Source: Phoebastria nigripes
Lineage: Eukaryota; Chordata; Aves; Procellariiformes; Diomedeidae
Reading direction: 5' to 3'
Length of the DNA: 64,000 nucleotides
Assembly (NCBI GenBank): GCA_035582835.1
Contig: JAYKAV010000307.1
Location: 60,100 to 124,099, forward strand
The notes under the pieces are model-generated. The model was given only the letters and a program-made list of their open reading frames with translations, ran no database searches and had not been told where the DNA came from. Shown here piece after piece: positions 31,025 to 44,015 of the stretch. The translations under genes and the position numbers were made by a program. The first letter of the stretch is position 1; each line of letters opens with the position of its first letter.

Positions 31025-33136
31025 GTTACCTGCCTGGTGCCCAGCTAAGATTGCACAGACGAGCAAGGATGTTCTCCTTGAAAGCATAAAAATAACTTCT
31101 AAATTACACTTTAAAATTAAAAAAAATTAATGTTTCAAAATTATTTATTAAAATATAGTATTTTAATTTTAATTGTTTTTAAATTATGAACTTTTTACAG
31201 TAGAGACCAGACCCCTTCATGTATTCATATGGTGATTGGTATCAGGCAGTTCTGATCCTGACTGCTGCCCTCAGGCTGTCCTCCAGCCTGTTTATTATTT
31301 ATATATTGAGAAACATTTGAGAGCAAACAATCTTCATGGTTTTCTTCAGTATCTTTGTGTAAACTTCCTTGAAGATACAGATTGTGGTTTCTTCCAGAGG
31401 TTGCCCACAAAGAGCATGTATTCGAAGTACACACAAACGTACATTGCAAACCCCATATGAGCAACAGTTATTTGGATTAGATGCACGTAATAGGTGTAGT
31501 GCTGAATTCCTGATGTCACAAGGTCAAAGGGAACCTTGACTTTGCTGGACTCACTGGGAGCTGAGGGTTCAGAGGTAGGATTGGTCCAGCCCGTCTGCTA
31601 TAAAAACTTTGGACATTTAGCTTTGTGGTATTATCGGAATAAAAACAGAACAGCACTGTATCTGAAGAAAATACAGATTGTAATGGTTCTGGTTTATGTT
31701 TTTTTTCTGTTTTCATGTATTCTGCTCAGTATCTTTATGCATCAATTATATAACACCTGTAAGCATAAAGCTTTTTACACACTTTCAGGCACTTCCTTTG
31801 TGGGAGATAGATGGGAAGCAAGATCCAAACCCATCTTTCCTGTTCCAAACTTTCTGGCTGTGCTATTATAAAGTAAACAATTCTGTCCTGCAGTATTTCT
31901 TAGGGAATGGCTATTTTATGGTGCAAGAACACAATTAACAAACATAAAATTAATGATGGCTCTAAGGAAGCATTAACATTTGCATTGTTATGTATTTTCA
32001 TGCACCTTAAGCACTTCAGGGACATTAGAGTGATCCGTTCCCATCATTGGACTATGCACACCTTTTGTTACATTGTTCTATTTATTATATCAGCAAACAC
32101 TAATGGTTCTTAAAACACTCAGAATCTGGAAAATCCGGTCCAACTGAATTTGCATTCTAAAAGCAAAAGAAACACCAAGCCAGGCTTAGAAAGGAAAAGA
32201 GATTTGCAGGNTATATTTACACTATTTTAAAATATTTTTGCCAAAACTTCATGAAACATGACTAGATTTCTGCAGCACAAGAAGTCAGTGCTGGATTTGA
32301 ATTTTACACTTACTATTCTTTTTGCACTGAGTGTAAGACGATATTAATCAGACCACTTGAACATAGTACTCACTATCTACTTACTTAACATTTTCTTTTT
32401 GAGCAGCATTTGTTTACTGTTGATCCTTTTTTGTTCTCTGATTTGAGTATGCTTGTGATGAAACCTACCCTTCAGTCATTTTTTGAGATTGTAATTTGAA
32501 AAATTTAAAAGAACCCATAGATCAGCATTTTTATGCAGGTTTATTGGTATTAGGTGAGGCATAGCAGTTCACTCCGGTGCTTAAAAATTACTGTATAATC
32601 GTAAGACTTGCAGAATGGCATATACGGGCAGATGTTGATTTTTTTAAGTCAGTGCCTGTTTTATTCTAATGTACATACTATGTCAGTTCCTTGATTTGCA
32701 GTTACCTTTTGACAAAAGTACTGTAACATACAACCAGGGCTTTCTGAAGTTCAATTTGGTTCAGATCAACTAATTCTGGAAAGTGTTAACAGTGTCGAAT
32801 TTTAAAAGTTCTCCTGGAATATCTTGGCAGCATGCTGTTTTAGGAGTTGGCCTCCTAAGTATGCCATACTTAGTGGGACAACTGAAAGCTTCTTAGATGC
32901 AAAGGAAATGCTTGCACTAAAGTATCTTAAGTTCTATTTCATTTATTATGAAATCCTTTTTGATTTTACAAGAAATGTAAGACAAATATGAATGTGTTCT
33001 TTTGAGAAGCAGTTACTGTATTTTGATTTAAATAACTGTTATGATTTTATAGTTCACGGCCGTAAACCACAGATACCAGTTCATGCTGAAGTGGCAAAAT
33101 GAAATGTGATCCAGCTTGTAAATTGATCATTGTTTC

Positions 33137-33142
33137 AATAAA
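33137..33142 (+). terminator. Candidate polyadenylation signal AATAAA
   Basis: Canonical hexamer with a G/U-rich downstream element (CGGGGTTTG) about 20 bases on. One of two closely spaced good candidates for the distal MFAP3L 3' end. Confidence 0.4.
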
Positions 33143-33318
33143 GAATTTGCACACAGTATGCGGGGTTTGTACACACTCAACAAGATGATGGTTTCCTAGT
33201 AAGAGTATGCCATGGCTCCAGTTCAAGTAGAAGTAAACTGTGTCTTTCATTGTACATCTGCTAATATTCCAGAAACTTTGATCAGGAGAAACAGTTATTT
33301 ACCTAGAAAGGAAATTTT

Positions 33319-33324
33319 AATAAA
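33319..33324 (+). terminator. Second candidate polyadenylation signal AATAAA
   Basis: Canonical hexamer with a U/GU-rich stretch (TTGTTGTTATTC) about 20 bases downstream. It lies 182 bp after the previous signal. Confidence 0.35.
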
Positions 33325-33343
33325 GCTCTGAAAGGAAGCTATT

Positions 33344-36300
33344 GTTGTTATTCAGAATGTAGACCCAATTGTTAATCGGTGGTGTTATCAATAGCCTAGA
33401 TTGCTTATGTATGTAGCATCTTCTCTTTGGAAGCATGTCAGCACTTCCGCATGTAATCCAAAGGAATTTTTGTCAGCTGTTTCCTCTCTGAGCCCTGTCA
33501 TGGGGCCTTGCAAAAAGTCTTGCTGCTGTTTCAGAGTTGGGGCCAACAGAGTAACTGTCTCTTCTACCAGAGGCACCCTAGTACCAAGACAAAATAGAAG
33601 TGTGGGTTGCCATACCCACCCCCATTCCTTCATCCACCCTAAAAGGATGAGGTGAAATGGCTTTCCTGTCCCACAGCAGCTGGACTATATAACTCCCTAA
33701 CAGTCTTCAGCAGGACTTAGTTGAAGCAAACACTGTCATACCTTGTCCTGGCTCTGCTGCTGCTACACAACTAGCAGCCAGTGGCAATCATTGACAGAGG
33801 TGGAGTGGGGAGGACTTGCCCTTTCACACATGAAAGATTTGCTCTTGCCAGCTGCCTGTTCTAGGCTGAAAAACATAGCCAATAGCAGGAAAACAATAGC
33901 TATTTATTTCATGTTTTGAAAGAGTGCTCCGATTTTGAAAAATATTTTCAGAAGCATTTTTATTCAACAGTTTCAGTTGAGTTAATGGGGCTGAGAGACA
34001 TCCACAATTTATCTAAAAATATCTATGAAAAATAGTGAAGGGGTCAGAAACTGATCATAAAAATGGAATACGTATGGCTAGAGCCATATGCTATTTTATT
34101 GTCTCAGCATGGGACCCTGTCTTGCAACTGGGGCAGTTTGATATGCTGTGACTTTTTTTTTATATAGAACAGCACCACTTCAGGATGCTCCCCTCCAGCA
34201 TGCTGAAGTCCTCCAACAGCTTTGTTGGAGCATTTTTCAGGCAGGCAGGGTACCAGTGAGCTACACTCCTGTGAAACAGGCTCTCCCCAGCCCCAGTGGT
34301 TCTTACAAAGAAAAGATACTTATCATGTGGAGGAGGCTGCCTTACATCAGTACTACAGAGGCACTCCAAAACTAAAAGCTGCTGGTGGGTAGTATCTCCA
34401 CAAAGACAAAGATGGGGAAAGTGGGGGGGTCTCGGCTCTCCTACTAAGACTGGAGCCAGGGAAAGCCAGTGCATAGCTCAGGGCTGGTACCCCAGATATT
34501 TGCAGTGCTGTAACACCACTTTCCCACAGGACTGGGCATTTTCTAGCCCACATCCTGCACCAGTGCCTGGAATAACCAGCTAAGAGACTTGAGAATCAGT
34601 TCCTTTTCAGTGTCCATTTCTTCCATCTCTTCCTCTCCCCATCTTACCTTCCTGCACTTTTCTCTCTCCCCACCAGCTCCACAGTGCTACTTCTCAAATG
34701 AAAACAGAGTGAAGTTAGTGGTTGGGGCAAGTGTTTCTGCACTCCAGGCACCTCTTTTCCAAACTGACCCTTCCTAAGTCCCAAAATGGATTTTTTTTCC
34801 CAGCTGAACCAGGTTCTAATGCTATGTACTATATTTAGCGCTCTGGCTCCGAGGCCCAAACTGAGTCATTATACTCTTACAGTAAAGGCTGACTCATGAA
34901 TCCATGATATCATGTATAAGTCTGTAAATTGGTCAAAGACAGTAGCATAAACTGAAGCTAAGTTACCAATTTCTTTTTCAAAATCAGAATGTATGGCAGC
35001 AAACAAATGTGACAGACTTAGGACATCCAAGTTATGTAACAAGAAGCTATTTCATACCACAAGAAGATGAGGCAAGAATGAGAAAAATTAACAGCCAGCC
35101 TTGTATAGCATGGAGAATACATGTAAAACCTTGCTTATGACTGAGTAGAAATGTAGCATAAGTATCAAATCAATTTACCATTCTATAGCCACCTTCTATT
35201 TTGAGAACAGATTCTCTTAACTCTAGCTAGAGCTTTCCTATGTGGGCAAGCATCGTAGGCATGGAAATACTACAAGAGTTATCAGAAAGAGCCTTGTCTC
35301 CTTCATCTACCATTTTTGAAATTATTTTCAGGACTATTTAGCTGTGCATCAAAGGCCAACCACAGACTGCCACCCTGTCCTATCATGGAGCCACATGGGA
35401 GCTCCCATTTGAGATGCACAAGCTGATCTTTCTGAAGTATCTCTGTCTTCTCTTGCATAGGTTTTGATTATACCACCCAATAAACCACTCATATTTATTA
35501 ATGGCTGAGGCTCAGGCATTCTCAATTGATAATTACAGAGAAGCAAAATAAATGCTGCCACCACTTCCCTCTTTCTGAAGCCTCTTACTGCTTCTACTTC
35601 AAGATTAGCCCTGACGGACAGACAGCTCTTGAGTTGTTTGGGTATCCTTTAACTCCTTCCTTCTGGTGAACACTACCTTATTCAGAAAGCAGGATTAAAA
35701 AAAGTATCAGCCAGAAAAAGAAGCTCCCTTCTAAGGAGACAAGCATGGATCCTGCCTATTTAAAATGCTTCATTATCCTTCTGTCTAATACGTGCAGAGT
35801 AAACAGCCTCAGGAAAAGATGGTAAAAAACAGAAAGAAATTTAAGAAGATGTAAATGGAAAATTTTTCTCCTCACTCAGAACATCCAGAGGTGATTTATC
35901 TTCAAAGTATATTAAATTCTAACTCATTTAATCATGTGTTCATTTGTTTTTAAACATACTCAAGTGGAGAAAAAGGAGATTCCTAAAACCAATGAAATTT
36001 TCACCCCCAACCCCAAAGTAAATCATCACAAAAATATGAAAAATATTGCCCAGCCCTTCTCTCAGGGTACCTTCTATCAGGGAAGATATTTCTTGTCCTT
36101 TTTATGGTTCTGCTTAGGTGAATGCAGCTTCCTTAAGGGATTGGTGGAAGTACATTTCTTTTCTGCTGTCTTCTTCTTGGTTAAATATTCTCTACCCTGT
36201 GTGATTTCATCTTTGTGTATAAAAATCAATATTCCACTGAAGATTTATCTTCTTGCTCCCTTTCCCTATGGTAACNTTCCATTTTGATACCTTTTTTGTG

Positions 36301-36367
36301 TTTTGTTTTACTGTTTGGATTTTGGTTTTTTTGCCCATGTTTTAAAATAAATCAGAGGATCCTAATG
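33344..36367. other. Intergenic sequence, nothing recognised
   Basis: About 3 kb between the inferred MFAP3L 3' end and the first LTR. Open frames are short and overlap on both strands, and no family resemblance is seen. Confidence 0.5.
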
Positions 36368-36927
36368 TGTCGTGGTTTAACCACAGCCAGCAACTAAGCA
36401 CCACACAGCCGCTCGNTCACTCCCCCCTGGTGGGATGGGGGAGAGAATCAGAAGAGTAAAAGTGAGAACACTCGTGGGTTGAGATAAAGACAGTTTAATA
36501 GGTAAAGCAAAAGCTGTGCACGCAAGAAAAACAAAACAAGGAATTCCTTCACTACTTCCCATCAGCAGGCAGGTGTTCAGCCATCNCCAGGAAAGCAGGG
36601 CTCCATCATGCATAATGGTTACTTGGGAAGATGAAACACCATCACTCCGAATGTTCCCCCCTTCCTTCTTCTTCCCCCAGCTTTCTATACTGAGCATGAC
36701 GTCATATGGTATGNAATACCCCATTGGCCAGTTGGGTCAGCTGCCCTGGCTATGCTCCCTCCCAGCTTCTTGTGCACCTGGCAGAGCATGGGAAGCTGAA
36801 AAGTCCTTGACTAGTGTAAACACTACTTAGCAACAACTAAAACATCAGTGTGTTATCAACATTCTTCTCATACTATGAGAACATACTATATCAACATACT
36901 TCTCATCCTCATGGATGGACTAGCACA
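36368..36927 (-). mobile_element. Endogenous-retrovirus LTR, copy 1 (ERVL-like), one end degraded
   Basis: The left end, TGTCGTGGTTTAACC, and the following body match the LTR at 38362 in the same orientation. On the minus strand, the sense direction, a CRE (TGACGTCA, 36697-36704) precedes a TATA-like sequence just downstream, and ATTAAA near 36493 could serve as the polyA signal. So this is a minus-strand LTR with its 5' end at right. The right end is diverged: after about 36880 it no longer follows the other copy and contains a short internal duplication, so the boundary is uncertain (36880-36927). No target duplication is visible. No retroviral genes adjoin it, so it is a solo or fragmentary LTR. 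Confidence 0.75.
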
Positions 36928-38356
36928 TTTGCACAATCCCTACACTTGTACATCAGCTATCCATTATCTGGATTGGTTTATCTTATTGGATAGTTTGCCA
37001 AGTGCAGGGGCCTCTCTCAATTAGATATTTTCGAANAGACTGCAGACAGCTTGGTGACACTATGTAAATGACATTCATTTCAAATACATTGATAAATGCT
37101 TTTTCACATTTTTGTAACTGAAATGCTGTATTTCTATATAGGCTGATAGCAACATGTTAATAGAGTCTGTTTTTCTGTATTCTTTTAACTAGAAACTCCA
37201 GTTTTTCATAAGTACGCAGTAAAATTACAGTAATCTGCTGCTGAATAAAACTGCTTTTTGCAACTACAGTTTCTACATTTTGTAATCCCCGTGTAATCTC
37301 TGTTAAGCACAGAGCTCATTCTTTAATATATACACCACGAATGAGGTGAAAGGCTCCAAATCTCTGTTATTCATGTAGTCAGCATCAGACTACTAGTTAT
37401 TTTATTAGAACATATAATAGACCTACCCTGACACTGTAACTCCTGTTGCAGTTACCAGAAATAGCCCCAGAGCATTAGCCAAATGTTATATGATACAGCA
37501 CCACTGAGAACTATGTTCTTACTCTACACAAATTTCAGAAAAAAACTCCAGGGAAAACCCATGCCTTCTCAGCAGGGAAGCAGGGACTGAAAGCCTCTGA
37601 AGTACTTAAGTTTTACATGTTTTTCAGAAAAAAACCCCAACACCTAGGTAATTATTGGGGATCTTGCTTATAAAATTGATGCAGGAGCTAAAATATCACC
37701 AAAGACAGAGCTCACTGCAGCATGGAAGATCATCACTCCCAGTAGGTAGCTGTCAGTTGTCAGACAGTAGCTGAAGACACTTCTCAGGGTAACCCGTGAT
37801 ACTATAAGGAGGCAAACATTATTCCATATCATGTAAATTGGCAATGTCCAGGAGACTATGGATGGTGTTGCAAGATGCCGTCCCCAAACTGTTCAGGTGA
37901 TGGCACTGCATCCGAAACTCAAGCCTGTTTCCTGACTAGAGAAGGGCACTGGGAGCATCACCAAAGGATCTGTGCTGGGGTGGTGGAGTCTGACCCTTTC
38001 ATGAGAACCCAATTCCTTTCTTTTGGCTTGATATTGTGGCCAAAGTACCCCTCTTCTTTATTTGCTCTAGCACTACCTCATAGTTCTTCTTCAAAGGAGA
38101 CTAAACATGGGCTCTTCAGTGAGGCAACTGCTGAAGACCATGCAAATGCACAGAGGAATGCGCAGCTCAGCTGTACTGGCAGAATTGAGCTTGCCTTTGT
38201 ACCGTACCAGATGAAGACTCTCCCAGAGGCCAGCATTCAAGTAGAAAAGGGCTGTGATGCTGTGAATCTGGACAAGCCAGGAGCAGACAAGAACAGGCAG
38301 GTGGGAGTGTGCTGGAGGCAAACTGGGCCAGTCCTATAGACATGGAATTAAGATGT
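36928..38356. other. Spacer between two related LTRs, no retroviral genes
   Basis: About 1.4 kb of ordinary AT-rich sequence. A 154-codon plus-strand open frame at 37875-38339 has no gag, protease, polymerase or envelope features and matches no family I recognise. The spacer does not look like the interior of a deleted provirus. Confidence 0.5.
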
Positions 38357-38361
38357 CAGTC
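38357..38361. repeat. Target-site duplication CAGTC, left copy
   Basis: Identical to 38957-38961 on the far side of the LTR. A 5-bp duplication is the size made by ERVL-type (class III) integrases. Confidence 0.85.
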
Positions 38362-38956
38362 TGTCGTGGTTTAATGCCACCCGGCAACTAAGCACCACAC
38401 AGCCACTCGCTCACTCCCCCTGCAGCGGGATGGGGGAAAGAGAATTGGAAGGGTAGAAGTGAGAAAACTCGTGGGTTGAGATAAGAACAGTTTAATAATT
38501 GAAATAAAATATTATAATAATAATAATAGTAATAAATTGTAATGAAAAGGAAAATAACAGAGAGAAATAAAACCCAAGAAAGACAAGTGATGCAAATGAA
38601 AACAATTGCTCACCACAAACTGACTGATGCCCAGCCAGTCCCTGAGCAGCAGCCCCCCCGCCAACTTTCCCCTAGTTTTATTGCTGAGCATGACGTCATA
38701 TGGTATGGAATATCCCTTTGGTCAGTTGAGGTCAGCTGTCCCAGTTGTGTACCCTCCCAACTTCTTGTGCACCCCAGCCTACTTGCTGGCAGAGCAGTGC
38801 GAGAAGCAGAAAGGGCCTCGACTTTGTGTAAGCACTGCTCAGCAATAACTAAAACATCCCTGTATTATCAACACTGTTTCCAGCACAAATCCAGAACATA
38901 GTCCCATACTAGCTACTATGAAGAAAATTAACTCTACCCCAGCCAAAACCAGCACA
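38362..38956 (-). mobile_element. ERVL-type solo LTR, copy 2, complete (595 bp)
   Basis: Starts TGTCGTGG and ends CCAGCACA, giving the TG...CA termini of an LTR, and is flanked by the perfect 5-bp duplication CAGTC. In the minus-strand sense direction it begins TGTGCTGGTTTTGGCTGG. It carries a CRE (TGACGTCA, 38691-38698) and a weakened TATA box (CAATAAAA) about 12 bases further on. Relative to copy 1 its middle part (about 38500-38660) is different, with an AT-rich insertion containing a (TAA)n run at about 38508-38533. There is no internal retroviral sequence on either side, so this is a solo LTR left by recombination. Confidence 0.88.
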
Positions 38957-38961
38957 CAGTC
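38957..38961. repeat. Target-site duplication CAGTC, right copy
   Basis: Matches 38357-38361 exactly and directly follows the terminal CA of the LTR. Confidence 0.85.
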
Positions 38962-41900
38962 CCACACTTACTACTGAAACAGACCTCCAGCAAAATCAGC
39001 TCCCTGCCCCTACCCCCTCTTCTCCAAAGAACTATGTCACCCATCATCAGTTCAGCAACAGCTCCTTGTCCTTCTGCCTATTCAGGCTCTGACCAGCCAG
39101 TTTTTGCTTCTTATTGAGCAGCTACAAGTTTGTCTAACCCTAACAGAGATTTGTTCTGGCTCTTCTTGCCCTGGCTCTCCCCATTACTAACTTACAAGAA
39201 GGCATGGGATTCACTTGCCAGCACACAAGTAAAAAGCTAGTCCTCAGAGACCTAACAGACCAACTATTCTGTTCTAAAGGAGGATGTGCAGAAGCTAGGC
39301 ACATCAAGATGAATTAATAGATTTAAAGCCTCTGCCTGGTTAAGCCCTGTGTGCTTATCCATCTTCTCATTCTGTAATGGCAGGATGCTGGCCAGATTTA
39401 ACAAAGTACAACTTGATCTATTGCTGTGTTTTAAAGGAGAGTTTTATATGATTTTTTTTTAACCTGTGAAAATTGAGCAATGAAGGGTTAAGAGAACACA
39501 GATTCCAGACTTAATCACAACACTTTCTTCTCACAATGGTATAAATTGTATTCTGTGTCTATTTGCAATTTGCAGAACAAACACAGGGTATCCTAGAAAA
39601 ATCAATATTTTCTCAGTGATGGTGGTTGTCCTCAGCTTGCCACCAGGTAACAGAACAAAAGGTTTTAAGGCACTGTCAATTAGCAGAATTGATAGCAAAT
39701 GCTTTTAATCAGGTACCCTGTTTGGAAAGCAACTACACTGGGAATTCCCAGTTAGTATATGAGGTCTGTTGCCTTTATACTAACTTACCATATAATGGAT
39801 TGTAAAAGGCCAATTCTACTGGAGCAGAACTACACAATCTTTCACAGTCTGGTCTACTGCTGCACATTTTTTCTTTTCTGTTAAGAGTCTGCTATAGGAT
39901 ATAATATATACTAGAAAACTTTAATGCTTTACCCATGCAATTAGAGAGATTTTATTCAAATACAGAATCAGAAAAAAAAAAGCCTTCATATTTTTTTTTT
40001 CAAAAGCTATCATCAATAACTCTATCGTTTGTACCATGTTGTAGCCACAAACACTGAGACAGATGCTGGTAACATTTCTGCCCACTTCAGCCTAGACCAC
40101 ACCACTTCATTAGAGTGCTGAGAATTTGCTGGCTTCAGAGAGGCCAAAGCATGTATTCTCAAGGGACTGAAAGGAAAATGTTCCACAAATGCCAAGCTGC
40201 AACTTGGCACCATGGTCACTCGGCAAATGAATGGCACTGTACATAATAAACAAGCAGAGAGAGGGAGCTTACATTCTAAATACCCTCTTGAGAAAAGATA
40301 GAAAACAGTTCCTAGGAACAGTGAACAAAAGCTGTCAGAAAACTATCATTGATTTTTGTCATAAATGACTTATGATTATGGCTATGTGGTTGGAATGGGA
40401 ATGGAAGATTCTGCAGTACAAAGCACTGCATTCTCTAATCTTGTGTGAGATTTCATTTACACTCATTAGATAAAGCACAGTGTCACATTTGTTAGATCTG
40501 TTGGGCTCAAATATTGTATTTTACACATTAATCCAATTATCTTCCTGTTTCACTACATCTTTAGATGACATTAATGTATCATCAATTAATAAATGCTTTT
40601 TCTATTTCCATGTATATCTGTGTAGAGGAAAATACGGTTTAGAATAGCCGTTAATTTTCCATTCAAATGAATGATCTGCTTCAAAATGAAACTGATCAAG
40701 CTGCAATTTTATTTCCACACCTCTCATATTTTTATTATGCAACACACAAACATTAAAAAAAAGAAAATATATGGCACAGAGCTTAGGCTGCCAACTGGCT
40801 ACCTGACAAACGAACAGATTAAGCAAGGTAACAGGATCTCTGATCCAGCAGATGAACAAGCTATATTCTGCCTTCTGCATATTAACACCGTTCAGATCTG
40901 AAGGGAATCTGCTGTGACCCACATGCATTTTAGTTCTACACTGCGCAGCACTCGGGATATTACCAATCTGTTACCACACCCAATACCCTCGATATCTTTC
41001 ACAGTCACCATCCATTACCAGTTCAGGGTTTCATAATGCACTCTTACAGAAGCTTTCAAAACCTTATTCTGCACTGAAACAGGAGTCAGCCTTCTCAGAG
41101 ACCAAAATATAGCCTTGTTCTTTACCTCAGAAGGGCTTTGATCCACATCCAGTCCCATTCTCTTAAAATACAACCAAAGATTAATAGAAGGTGGAAAATG
41201 AACCTTCAAGCTCACCAAATAAGCATCTTCAATTTTAAATACTAACACTAAACCGCCACTGTGCAAAGTCACATTCTACTCTCTTCTCTTTTCCAGGTCT
41301 TTTGCAGCTTTCCTTTACAGTCCTTGACTTTCTGATTTGTGGGCCTGAACTACACCCTCCACCAGAGGAATCTGAGTCTAAGTTTGTTTTCTGCTTTTTC
41401 GTGCACTTACTTGCTGCTTGAAAGAAATCCAGTTGTGCAGTTAGGCCCAGATCCAGAAAAACACATAAGCACATGATTTATATATATGAATAGTACCATT
41501 GTGAACGGTGCAGGCTCTTTCCCAATATTTGCCATCAGTCTTTTCTCTGCTATTGCTTCTTTGTTCCCCATTACTGCATGTGGCCTTTCTGTTTATTCCA
41601 AGATTTTCCTGTAAATTCAAAATGGGGTACAGGCTATGATCATCCCCAGGACTGAGAGGAGAGGGCTCTCAGAACTGAGACATAAAACACACATACAACT
41701 GTGTTTAAAATGAGATGTCAGAAAGGTCTCAGCACCGCTTTTCATCTCAACCAATTAACATGTATCAGAAGAACTGTTGGCTAGCTTGCTTATTCAGCTT
41801 GAACTTTTAGGAAGATCATCCTGTTAGCTCATTTAGTTAGGGAAACATCACTGCAGAAGTAGTGAAGGTTTATGAGTTACAATATAGTTGGGATGTTAAG

Positions 41901-44010
41901 TGCTAAATACTCTAAAACTAAACTTCTTAAAAACAAATAGTGTGGATTCTATGATATTGTGAACCTATTAATATTCTTTCACCTATGAGCAGTGGTGTAT
42001 ATTTAGAGGAGAGATATCAACATGTTTCAAACAGTCCCATAACCAAAATAAACATTTAGAGATAGGTATTAACTGAGACCAATCATTAACATGAATTCTC
42101 CTGTAAACAATTTCATATAATCAAGTCATTTCAATTATCCTACTTTAGGCTTAGGAATTCCTGTTGGAGACTCCCACATATTGAACCAGACATTTAAAAG
42201 TGCCGATGGGATATTTACTCTAAAATGCCAGACATGAACTTTTTGCAGTTTTGTCCGACATGGTGCAACTTCGCACTGAATGATTTGAGTCCTATGGTCA
42301 GTATTGCAGAAATACCAATGCTGGTCAAACACTCTTCATCACTAATTTTCATAAACTCTAATGGGAGTTAACAGCGTGTCTCAGGGAGGTGTTCAAAATC
42401 TTGCAGAGTCAAACTCCTGATAGACCTATCATATAGCAGATACCTCAGCTTTCTGAGATTAAAATCAGAAAAGAAGTTGAAAGAGCAATTTTTTAAAAAT
42501 CTGTATTGAATTAGTGACATCTAAAGCTTGCAACATCATCAGTCTGGTTCTCAGAGAAAGGGATAATGGTTTTGGTGAGAAATTTTGCCTCAGCAGTGCA
42601 TACAGAGTCAAGGACAAGGAGTTGATCTTACTGTAAAAGTACATTCAATGCTGTTGTCCTAGTAAAATTAATTCCTAGTTACCCAAAACATGACAAAGCA
42701 AAACCCCTTTAATTCAATATTCTTGGGGTGTTTTAAAAAAAGCATGCTATAAAGCCTTTGTGTTAACACTCATTCTAGTTGTATCTTAAATCAGCCGATG
42801 TTATAGTGCTGACAACTTACTAAATGTTTCCAGGCAACAGAAAGAAAATAGTAAAAAGTAAACAATTCAAATATGCTAAAGAAGAACAAACTGATACAAA
42901 AATAAAACCTATTCCTGTATGGAGCTCCTCACTTCTAAGCAACATTAACTCCTTTTACGTTTCATGCATAAAGAGGAAGTACAGTGTCTCACAAAACAAG
43001 GGGCAGTGTTTTTCAGAGTTTTTTGGCTGTGCTATTTTCACAAAGGATCCTTTTGTTTCTTTTCAACACTTCAGCAGACAATTGCTTCCAATTTCAGTCA
43101 ACCCATGAAAACCACCACAGAGTCTCCAAAGACTTCATAAAGTCACTGAGGCAGACTCTGAAAGTCTCCCTGTGCTATACATACCTCTGCCACGTGTGTT
43201 GGGGGTTAAGTGTTTCCCTATAACCACTCTTGTGCGGCCTGCATACTGGGGCGTGGAGTCTGTATTTTGTGCCTTGTGATACTTATATTTTTTACTGCTC
43301 CAGCAAACTAGAGGTGCTGAAATTGCAGTTTGTGCCAGCCAAGAGCAGTTGCTGACTGTAGTGAACTCCCCTTGGGCCAGCAAGAGTCCAAGAGTGCTCT
43401 CCAGTATTTTTCTGATTGTCAGTGAGCTCTGCCATCAGGTCTAACCCATCACCAGAAAACCCTTCTTCCTCTCTAGACCCCAGTAATACATGCTCTCCAC
43501 CTGGATGGGGCAACTGCTGCCCTTTGGATACACTGCAGAACCACAGGCACTCGCTCCAATGCCCCTGATGCCCCAGTTTATAGGTGTGATGGCTTTAGAG
43601 GCACCACAGTTCTGGATGTGGAATGTCTTCTTATTACCCAGCTACTTCAAAATCACTCTTACCANAAAACAAGTTAAAGACGCACGTAAGAGCGTCTTTC
43701 TACCTACACCTCTCTTTCATGGTACAGTTGAATAGTTGCAGATTTTCCTGACAAAAGGTTCCTTCTTTCAGTGACACACACATCTCAGGTAGCAATCATT
43801 AAAGAGCATCTTATCGTGCTGGAGAATGATACCCTCTATAAGCACCTCCCATTTAAAATGCTGCCAGGGGTCATAAAACATATGGGTTTTCCTCCTTATC
43901 CACTGACCATTTCCACTTTGTTAAAATAAGCACTGTTTCACTCCCTTGGAGTTGAAAAATACCTCTTTGCTAGACGAGGTATCGGGTCCTGTGCTTGACT
44001 GGCTAATTAA
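38962..44010. other. Intergenic sequence, nothing recognised
   Basis: About 5 kb of AT-rich DNA between two solo LTRs. Only short open frames, none recognisable. Confidence 0.5.
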
Positions 44011-44015
44011 CAGCT
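44011..44015. repeat. Target-site duplication CAGCT, left copy
   Basis: Identical to 45146-45150 across the LTR. It is 5 bp long, as for the LTR at 38362. Confidence 0.85.

Larger units (their letters stand above)
28755..33343 (+). other. MFAP3L: Probable MFAP3L 3'UTR and polyadenylation region
   Basis: AT-rich sequence without coding potential follows the stop. AATAAA hexamers occur at 29195, 29900, 30183, 33137 and 33319. Those at 33137 and 33319 look best: each is followed within 30 bases by G/U- or U-rich sequence (GCGGGGTTTG and TATTGTTGTTATTC). A 3'UTR of over 4 kb would suit this gene as I know it, but earlier sites could be used as well. A very AT-rich patch lies at about 31105-31200 and a perfect hairpin at 31001-31024. 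The exact 3' end needs RNA evidence. Confidence 0.5.

Noticed and set aside
36368..38956. One short provirus flanked by two LTRs
   Set aside because: The second LTR has its own target duplication, the spacer has no retroviral genes, and the outer flanks do not match.
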